Of a stretch of DNA of 10,302 nt, positions 1-4,955 are shown in pieces (position 1 is the stretch's first letter; every line of letters starts with the position of its first letter). Source of the stretch: an uncultured Ruminococcus sp. Lineage in GTDB: Bacteria; Bacillota; Clostridia; Oscillospirales; Ruminococcaceae. The DNA is taken from contig ONNL01000165.1 in NCBI GenBank assembly GCA_900319195.1, positions 1 through 10,302 on the forward strand. The letters run 5' to 3'. Below the pieces are notes generated by a model. That model was not told where the DNA came from and ran no database searches. It worked only from the letters and a program-made list of their open reading frames with translations. Made by a program: the position numbers and the translations under genes.

Positions 1-23
1 GCTCCTCTACGCTGCTAAAGCAG

Positions 24-55
24 CTATGCCCCGATAGTAGTCTATCGGGGCATAG
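24..55 (-). terminator. Perfect 14-bp hairpin downstream of pyk, possible terminator
   Basis: Positions 24-37 and 42-55 are exact reverse complements (arm CTATGCCCCGATAG) around a 4-nt loop, starting 33 nt past the pyk stop. The stability and position suit the 3' end of the pcrA-pyk transcript. Neither strand has a clear U-tract after the stem, so this may be a 3'-protecting or processing hairpin rather than a classical intrinsic terminator. A small second hairpin (GCTGC/GCAGC, 11-24) abuts it. What lies further downstream is outside the window. Confidence 0.45.
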
Positions 56-87
56 AGGAAGCTTAACAAAGTTTTCCCCCGATAAAG

Positions 88-1536
88 TCATTCTCTCATT
101 CCGAGAGCAGTCTGGCGGTCAATTTTTTCGACCTTCATAAGATTGGTAGTACCCGAAACACCGAGCGGAACGCCTGCTGTAATTACAACGAGGTCGCCGT
201 CCTCAGCGAGACCGTGCGACTCGGCAGCCTCGGCTGCTGCTGCGAAGAGCTCGTCGGTATTGGTCTTTTCGTCAATGATGAACGGGATAACGCCCCAGCT
301 CATATTCATCTGTCTGCATACGGCAGGGCTCATAGTGCAGCTGATTATTGGGCAGCTCGGGCGGTATTTCGAGATAAGTCTTGCCGTCTGTCCGCCGAGC
401 GATACTGTGATTATAGCCTTTGCATTGAGGTCGTGCGCGGTCGTGACGGTAGCGTGTGCGATAGCCTCAGCGATAACGCTGTTCTGTCCCGAGCGTCTTG
501 CGGCAAATCTGCCCTTGTAGTCGATGTGGTCCTCGGTCGTTTCAGCGATGAGAGCCATTGTCTTTACGGTCTCAACAGGGAACGCGCCGGCGGCTGTCTC
601 GCCCGAGAGCATGATAGCGCTCGTGCCGTCGTAGATAGCGTTTGCAACGTCGGTTATCTCGGCTCTCGTCGGTCTCGGATTGGTTATCATGGACTCGAGC
701 ATCTGTGTTGCTGTAATGACCTGCTTGCCTGCGTTATATCCCTTTTTGATGAGGGTCTTCTGTATGGACGGTATCTGCTCGAAGGGTATCTCTACGCCCA
801 TATCGCCTCTTGCGACCATTATTCCGTCAGCGGCTTCGAGTATCTCGTCGATATTCTCAACACCGTCTGAGTTCTCTATTTTTGCGATTATACGAACATC
901 AAACCAGCCGAGCGACTGCGTGAACTTTCTCAGATAGTTTATATCAGCTGCCGAGCGTACAAAGCTTGCAGCGATAAAGTCGAAGCCCATTTTCGAGCCG
1001 AATTCAAGGTCGTCCATGTCCTTTTCGTTGAGGTATGGCATCGAGAGCTTTACTCCGGGAACATTTATGCCCTTGTTATTCGAGAGCACTCCGCCGTGGA
1101 TAACTCGGCAGACTATATCGGTAGCGCTCACCTGCTCGGCAAGCAACTCGATAACACCGTCATTGACAAGTATTTTCGTACCGCGTCCGACATCTCTCGG
1201 GAGCTTCTTGAAGCTTATGCTGCCGACCTTGTCATCACAGAGGCATTCCTTGGTCGTCAGCGTGTAGGTGTCGCCGTCGTGTATCTCGACAGGCTTGTCG
1301 TCAACGAATTTGCCGAGACGTATCTCGGGTCCCTTCGTATCGAGCATTGTAGCTATCGGCAGATCAAGCTCCTCACGAAGCCTTTCTATCTGTCTCAGTC
1401 TCTTTTCGTGTGTTTCATAATCACCGTGTGAAAAGTTGAAGCGAGCAACATTCATGCCTGCAAGCATAAGCTCGCGCATAATATTTTCGTCATCGGTAGC
1501 CGGTCCGATAGTACATACTATCTTGGTTTTTCTCAT
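88..1536 (-). CDS. pyk: Pyruvate kinase
   Basis: Cytosolic glycolytic enzyme that converts phosphoenolpyruvate and ADP to pyruvate and ATP. The 482-residue protein has the family layout: an N-terminal barrel segment (KIVCTIGPAT at 5-14, NVARFNFSHG at 29-38), a B-domain lid from about 71 to 160, the catalytic signature IIAKIEN with Lys219 and metal ligand Glu221, the second ligand Asp245 in ARGDMG, Thr276 in ATQML, and a C-terminal effector domain from about 350. Glu71 in TKGPEIR is the residue that in studied enzymes goes with dependence on K+ (family knowledge). Bacillus pyruvate kinase carries an extra C-terminal PEP-utiliser-like domain that is absent here. The ATG at 1534-1536 follows an AAAAGGAGT ribosome binding site (1545-1553). 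It lies 51 bp after pcrA with no terminator between, so it probably shares the pcrA transcript. Confidence 0.97.
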   Translation of the reverse strand: MRKTKIVCTIGPATDDENIMRELMLAGMNVARFNFSHGDYETHEKRLRQIERLREELDLPIATMLDTKGPEIRLGKFVDDKPVEIHDGDTYTLTTKECLCDDKVGSISFKKLPRDVGRGTKILVNDGVIELLAEQVSATDIVCRVIHGGVLSNNKGINVPGVKLSMPYLNEKDMDDLEFGSKMGFDFIAASFVRSAADINYLRKFTQSLGWFDVRIIAKIENSDGVENIDEILEAADGIMVARGDMGVEIPFEQIPSIQKTLIKKGYNAGKQVITATQMLESMITNPRPTRAEITDVANAIYDGTSAIMLSGETAAGAFPVETVKTMALIAETTEDHIDYKGRFAARRSGQNSVIAEAIAHATVTTAHDLNAKAIITVSLGGQTARLISKYRPSCPIISCTMSPAVCRQMNMSWGVIPFIIDEKTNTDELFAAAAEAAESHGLAEDGDLVVITAGVPLGVSGTTNLMKVEKIDRQTALGMRE

Positions 1537-1587
1537 TGCAGAGGACTCCTTTTAAGGTAAATATCAAATCTGTTATAAAAACTGCCT

Positions 1588-3948
1588 TCAGCTGAGCTTT
1601 TTCAGCTTTGCATAATTAGCCATTATCTTCTTCGTGCCGACCTTATCAAAGGCTATTTCGAGCATTGAATCGTTGGACATCTTCTTGACGGACACGATAG
1701 TTCCCTCACCGAAGATATTGTGCATGACTCTCTCTCCTGCCGCATATTCCGCAGCCGTGCGCTTTGCAGTGCCCGAGAGCATTTTGTTTCGCGCTATCTG
1801 CTGCTTCAGTGTTGCGGAATGAACCTCGGTAACTGCGTCGTTGTCGTCGGCACTGCTCTGCACCGTTGCATTGTTGTCGTGCTTCTCGATAAGCTCACTG
1901 TCTATTTCGCGGATAAAGCGTGAGGTGACATTTCTCTGAGTCTGTCCGAACAGCATTCTGCGGTTGGCGCTCGTGAGGCAGAGATTCTTCTTTGCACGGG
2001 TTATCGCAACATACGCAAGACGGCGCTCCTCCTCGAGCTCCTCCTCGCTGTCCATTGAGCGCGAGCTTGGGAAAAGTCCCTCCTCAAGACCTGTCACGAA
2101 AACGTTCTTGTATTCAAGTCCCTTTGCGGAGTGCACGGTCATAAGTGTGACACGGTCGTCCGTAGAGTTATCGCGGTCAGCCTCGGTGTAGAGTGCAACC
2201 TCCTCAAGGAAGCCGCTGAGGTCGGGCTCCTCGCTCTCAGCCATATACTGAGTTATGGACGTTCTGAGCTCCTGTACGTTCTCTATCTTGGGATCGGGAT
2301 TTTCAAGCGTTTTCAGATATGCAAGGTAGCCTGTCTTGTCGAGCACCTCGTCAAGCAGCTCGTCAAGCGGAAGCTCCTCCGCCTTTTCAATGAGATACTC
2401 AAACATATCCGCAGCCTTTTTCAGAGCCGTTATCTTCTTTGCGAGCGGAGCATATTCCTCGCAGTTCTTCATGACCTCATACGGTGAGATGCCGAGGTCA
2501 CGGCTTATGTCCTGAATGACAGCAACAGTAGAGTCACCGATGCTGCGCTTCGGCTCGTTGATTATTCTCCTGAATCTGAGCATATCGCTCGGGTTGTCGA
2601 TGAATGCGAGGTACGAGGTGACGTCCTTTATCTCCTTGCGGTCGAAGAACCTCATGCCGCCGTATACCTTGTACGGAATGCCGCACTTCACAAGCATACG
2701 CTCGAGCGAGTTGGACTGCGCGTTCATGCGGTAGAGCACAGCGTTATCCGCGTACTTTCCGCCCTTTTTGTAGTCGTCGAGGATAGTCTCTGCAATAAAG
2801 TTTGCCTCGTCCGTCTCGTCGGCAGCCTTGTACCAGTATATCTTGTCGCCGCCCTTGACGTCAGTCCACAGGGTCTTGTCCTTGCGGCTGTTGTTGTGGC
2901 GGATAACGGAGTTCGCAGCGTTGAGGATAACAGATGTTGAGCGGTAATTCTGCTCGAGGCGAATGACTTTTGCTCCGCTGAACTGCGACTCAAAGCCGAG
3001 TATGTTCTCGATATTGGCACCGCGGAATTTGTATATGCTCTGGTCGTCGTCGCCGACTACGCAGAGGTTTGAGTGTGCCGCGGACAGCATGGAAACGAGC
3101 TTGAACTGAACATGGTTGGTGTCCTGATACTCGTCCACCATTATGTACCTGAACTTCTTCTGATATTTTTCGAGCACCTCTGGGAATTTCTCGAAAAGGC
3201 GCACGGTATAGACGAGAATGTCGTCGAAATCAAGGGCATTCGCGTCCATCATTCTCTGCTGGTAGACCGCATAGATACGCGCAACAGCCTTCCTGCGATA
3301 GTCTATCCCTGCTTCTGCGCGGAGAGTCTCGGGAGTTATGAGCTTATCCTTTGCCGAGCTTATCTCGCTGAGGACAGACCTCGGGGCAAACTGCTTCTCC
3401 GAGAGGTCAAGCTCTGCCATGACATTCTTTATCATGCGCTGGCTGTCGTCGGAGTCATACACAGTGAAATCCGAAGCGAAGCCGAGAGCGGTTATCTCGC
3501 GTCTGAGAATACGCATACAAGCCGAGTGGAAGGTGGAAGCATTGATATTCTCGCCGTCCTCTCCGAGCATATCCGCAAGACGTGTGCGAAGCTCGCCTGC
3601 CGCCTTATTGGTAAAGGTAATGGCAAGGATATTCCACGGCTTTATCGGCTCGACCGCAACTATATCTCGCAGGGTCTCGAAGTCGTCGGTCTTTCCCTCG
3701 GCGTAGTCGCAGAGAAAGGCAATGTCGTCCGCACTGCCCTCACGCGAATCGTCGAAATAGGCGTTGCCGAAGTTTATCATGTTAGCGATACGGTTGACAA
3801 TAACAGTAGTCTTTCCGCTTCCTGCGCCTGCAAGCACAAGAAGAGGACCGTTAACGGTAAATACAGCCTCCTGCTGCATATCGTTCATACGGCTGAAATA
3901 TTTTTTTAAAGCCGACTGTTTTGCTTCCGCGAATGAGTTTTTGTTCAT
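1588..3948 (-). CDS. pcrA: ATP-dependent DNA helicase PcrA/UvrD
   Basis: Superfamily 1A 3'-5' helicase acting in nucleotide excision repair, replication restart and removal of RecA or RNA polymerase from DNA. The 786-residue protein shows the ordered motifs: Walker A AGAGSGKTT (40-48), motif Ia ITFTNKAA, Walker B DEYQDTN (272-278), motif III GDDDQSIYKFRGA (299-311), motif IV QNYRST (333-338), motif V VTLMTVHSAKGLE (600-612) and motif VI LAYVAITRAK (644-653). A basic C-terminal Tudor-like domain (about 736-786, starting GERVMHNIFGEGTIV) is the part that contacts RNA polymerase in PcrA. Between motifs I and Ia there is an insertion of roughly 40 residues compared with Geobacillus PcrA. I chose ATG 3948, which has GGAG at 3957-3960, over an upstream in-frame TTG at 3996 that lacks a binding site. 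The N-terminus MNKNSFAEAK is not otherwise informative. Confidence 0.95.
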   Translation of the reverse strand: MNKNSFAEAKQSALKKYFSRMNDMQQEAVFTVNGPLLVLAGAGSGKTTVIVNRIANMINFGNAYFDDSREGSADDIAFLCDYAEGKTDDFETLRDIVAVEPIKPWNILAITFTNKAAGELRTRLADMLGEDGENINASTFHSACMRILRREITALGFASDFTVYDSDDSQRMIKNVMAELDLSEKQFAPRSVLSEISSAKDKLITPETLRAEAGIDYRRKAVARIYAVYQQRMMDANALDFDDILVYTVRLFEKFPEVLEKYQKKFRYIMVDEYQDTNHVQFKLVSMLSAAHSNLCVVGDDDQSIYKFRGANIENILGFESQFSGAKVIRLEQNYRSTSVILNAANSVIRHNNSRKDKTLWTDVKGGDKIYWYKAADETDEANFIAETILDDYKKGGKYADNAVLYRMNAQSNSLERMLVKCGIPYKVYGGMRFFDRKEIKDVTSYLAFIDNPSDMLRFRRIINEPKRSIGDSTVAVIQDISRDLGISPYEVMKNCEEYAPLAKKITALKKAADMFEYLIEKAEELPLDELLDEVLDKTGYLAYLKTLENPDPKIENVQELRTSITQYMAESEEPDLSGFLEEVALYTEADRDNSTDDRVTLMTVHSAKGLEYKNVFVTGLEEGLFPSSRSMDSEEELEEERRLAYVAITRAKKNLCLTSANRRMLFGQTQRNVTSRFIREIDSELIEKHDNNATVQSSADDNDAVTEVHSATLKQQIARNKMLSGTAKRTAAEYAAGERVMHNIFGEGTIVSVKKMSNDSMLEIAFDKVGTKKIMANYAKLKKLS

Positions 3949-3980
3949 ATCAAGGTCTCCATATAAAAATGCATTTCGAA

Positions 3981-4010
3981 CCGCAGACAGCCGCAAGAGG
4001 TCGGCTGCGG
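3981..4010 (-). other. Hairpin in the pcrA mRNA leader
   Basis: CAGCCG (3988-3993) pairs with CGGCTG (4002-4007) around an 8-nt loop, and outer CCG/CGG bases can extend the stem with a bulge. It lies in the predicted leader of about 113 nt, roughly 20 nt upstream of the pcrA ribosome binding site. No U-tract follows directly, so I do not call it an attenuator. Its function is unknown. Confidence 0.4.
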
Positions 4011-4068
4011 GAGCTTTTATCTGTTTGCTCCGCCGCGGACGGTATTATCCATACTATTATTTTATTCT

Positions 4069-4097
4069 ATTATAACACATTCCGGATTCAATAGCAA
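4069..4097 (-). promoter_or_regulatory. Sigma-A promoter for pcrA-pyk
   Basis: On the minus strand the -35 is TTGCTA (4092-4097, 4/6 match), the spacer is 17 bp, and the -10 is a perfect TATAAT (4069-4074) preceded by TGT, so it is an extended -10. Transcription should start near 4062, giving a leader of about 113 nt before the pcrA ATG. No SOS (LexA) box of the Gram-positive GAAC-N4-GTTC type is visible nearby. Confidence 0.8.
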
Positions 4098-4181
4098 GCG
4101 TCTGTTGATTTTTTTCACTGATAATATTATTCAGGATCCGACCGCCCTCATTAACAGGCGATGAAAGGTATTAGTATTATT

Positions 4182-4409
4182 CTATTTTCGGAATATTTCA
4201 TCGTATGTTGTCTTGAGTATCTCCTTTATCAAAATTATCTCATCGGGGTACAAATGGCGCTGACCCACTTCAATTTTAGCGATCGCGCTCCGTGTAATGT
4301 CGCAGCCGTTTATCTGAAGCTTTGCGGCAAGCTGCTCCTGTGTGATCCCTTTTCCTTCACGTATAGTTCTTATATTATTTCCTATCATGGTTTCAATTGC
4401 TTTGTTCAT
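4182..4409 (-). CDS. Small XRE-family helix-turn-helix regulator
   Basis: A 75-residue DNA-binding protein that consists of little more than one XRE/Cro-type HTH domain. The first helix is around NNIRTIREGKG (11-21), the scaffold helix is TQEQLAAKL (23-31), and the recognition helix is around TRSAIAKIEVGQR (39-51), with a slightly long turn (QINGCDI) between them. The tail YPDEIILIKEILKTTYDEIF is typical of the family. There is no effector or peptidase domain, so it is probably a dimeric repressor. ATG 4409 lies 11 nt after GGAGG (4421-4425). A GTG at 4415 lies 5 nt after it and would add two residues, so the start is ambiguous. Two similar inverted repeats flank its promoter, which suggests autoregulation. 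The region is visibly more AT-rich than its neighbours. Its target genes are unknown. Confidence 0.88.
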   Translation of the reverse strand: MNKAIETMIGNNIRTIREGKGITQEQLAAKLQINGCDITRSAIAKIEVGQRHLYPDEIILIKEILKTTYDEIFRK

Positions 4410-4435
4410 TTTCACCAAATCCTCCTCACGATTTT

Positions 4436-4455
4436 CTGCACCCAAACAGGTGCAG
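4436..4455. promoter_or_regulatory. Inverted repeat, probable XRE operator 2
   Basis: CTGCACC (4436-4442) and GGTGCAG (4449-4455) are perfect 7-bp arms around a 6-nt spacer. The site lies just downstream of the predicted XRE transcription start and upstream of its ribosome binding site. It shares half-site sequence and the 6-bp spacing with the repeat at 4495-4514. In RNA the same sequence could form a 7-bp hairpin, which is an alternative explanation. Confidence 0.6.
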
Positions 4456-4469
4456 ACAGCGCTGACTTT

Positions 4470-4491
4470 ATTATATCCGCGTGGCATAATA
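4470..4491 (-). promoter_or_regulatory. Promoter region of the XRE regulator
   Basis: Two overlapping minus-strand -10 candidates are visible. A perfect TATAAT (4470-4475) has only a poor -35 at 17 bp. TATTAT (4486-4491) has TTGCGC at 17 bp (4509-4514), which falls inside operator 1. In either case the flanking inverted repeats would overlap polymerase contacts. The exact start site is uncertain. Confidence 0.5.
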
Positions 4492-4494
4492 AAA

Positions 4495-4514
4495 TTGCAC
4501 CTATATAGGCGCAA
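4495..4514. promoter_or_regulatory. Inverted repeat, probable XRE operator 1
   Basis: TTGCACC (4495-4501) and GGCGCAA (4508-4514) form a 20-bp palindrome with 9 of 10 positions complementary and a TATATA centre. The next outer pair (4494/4515) also matches. The arms supply TTG-type -35 elements in both directions: TTGCGC for the XRE gene, and TTGCAC for a weak divergent promoter with AATAAT at 4517-4522. That layout suits a regulator controlling itself and a divergent gene. Confidence 0.6.
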
Positions 4515-4543
4515 TGAATAATGTTTTACGTAGGGTATGATTT

Positions 4544-4627
4544 ATGAAAAAAATTACAGCTTTTATAGGGTCGCTCCCGGTTCATATACCGTACAATTCA
4601 CTAATACAAACTAAAGGGCACCTCTAA
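4544..4627 (+). pseudogene. 5' remnant of a flavodoxin-fold NAD(P)H oxidoreductase gene (tentative)
   Basis: A 27-codon ORF starts MKKITAFIGS, which matches the usual N-terminus of flavodoxin-like NADPH-dependent FMN reductases: the first beta strand running into the phosphate-binding loop. After Ser10 the family pattern is lost apart from a weak YNSLIQ, and the ORF stops after GHL. It starts about 30 bp from operator 1, divergent to the XRE gene, and ends 8 bp before the valS -35 element, as expected if most of a target gene had been deleted. The AGGG at 4532-4535 is a weak ribosome binding site. It could instead be a short spurious ORF; the call rests on about ten residues. Confidence 0.33.
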
Positions 4628-4635
4628 ATAAGCTC

Positions 4636-4664
4636 TTGACATCTCCGCCGAAATCATGTATAAT
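4636..4664 (+). promoter_or_regulatory. Consensus sigma-A promoter for valS
   Basis: The -35 is TTGACA (4636-4641), the spacer is exactly 17 bp, and the -10 is TATAAT (4659-4664), so both hexamers are perfect. Transcription should start near 4671, directly ahead of the T-box leader. A strong constitutive promoter fits control exerted afterwards by tRNA-dependent antitermination. Confidence 0.92.
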
Positions 4665-4670
4665 ATAAGC

Positions 4671-4916
4671 ATATTATAAAAACTATGACGGAGAGAAGTA
4701 GGCATATTCCGATTTTCAGAGAGCTGTCGGACGGTGTGAGGCGGCATGAGGGTATGATGAAGGTAGCTCCCGAGTTCCTGCGGTGAACATTACAGTAGCC
4801 GTCGGCGTTATCTCACGTTACAGAGAGAATGAGTGCAGGGCATATGCTCTGAATTCAGGTGGTAACACGGACTTACGTTCGCCCTGAACCGAAAAAACGG
4901 TTCGGGGCGATTTTTA
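4671..4916 (+). promoter_or_regulatory. Valine T-box riboswitch leader of valS
   Basis: The leader RNA senses uncharged tRNA-Val and lets transcription continue into valS when valine charging is low. Stem I landmarks are AGTA (4697-4700, S-turn side of the specifier loop), AGAGAG (4718-4723), GGTGTGA (4733-4739), and GAAG followed by the specifier GTA, a valine codon, at 4763-4765. The antiterminator element has a T-box core AGGTGGTAACACGG (4857-4870) with TGGT able to pair with an ACCA tRNA end. TTCAGG (4854-4859) pairs with CCTGAA (4883-4888), which is also part of the terminator 5' arm, so the two structures exclude each other. The core has one G fewer than the common AGGGTGG form. Position directly upstream of valS supports the assignment. 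Confidence 0.93.
4880..4916 (+). terminator. Intrinsic terminator of the valS T-box
   Basis: CGCCCTGAACCG (4880-4891) pairs with CGGTTCGGGGCG (4898-4909) in a 12-bp stem with one G-U pair and an AAAAAA loop, followed by ATTTTTATT. Its 5' arm overlaps the antiterminator strand at 4883-4888, giving the on/off switch. Confidence 0.94.
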
Positions 4917-4955
4917 TTGCATTCAGGACCGAATTTACAAAAAGGAGATATTTCA

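Noticed and set aside
214..870. Long plus-strand open frame opposite pyk
   Set aside because: It is antisense to a complete, clearly recognised pyruvate kinase. Its translation has no recognisable domain, and it has no ribosome binding site that would single it out.
3073..3909. 278-codon plus-strand open frame opposite pcrA
   Set aside because: It mirrors the strong codon bias of the helicase gene and shows no recognisable motif. Open antisense frames of this kind are expected in GAC/GAG-rich genes.
3949..3996. Longer N-terminus for PcrA from TTG 3996
   Set aside because: No ribosome binding site fits it. ATG 3948 has GGAG at the right distance and gives a normal family N-terminus.
4016..4051. 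11-codon reading frame (MDNTVRGGANR) in the pcrA leader, minus strand
   Set aside because: No ribosome binding site precedes it, and the hairpin after it has no U-tract, so a leader-peptide attenuator is not supported.
4118..4133. AT-rich near-palindrome upstream of the pcrA promoter
   Set aside because: TAATATTA is a simple AT palindrome with imperfect flanks, in an AT-rich gap. It does not resemble the XRE operators.
3949..4140. SOS control of pcrA by LexA
   Set aside because: I looked for the Gram-positive box with GAAC and GTTC arms 4 bp apart and found none near the promoter.
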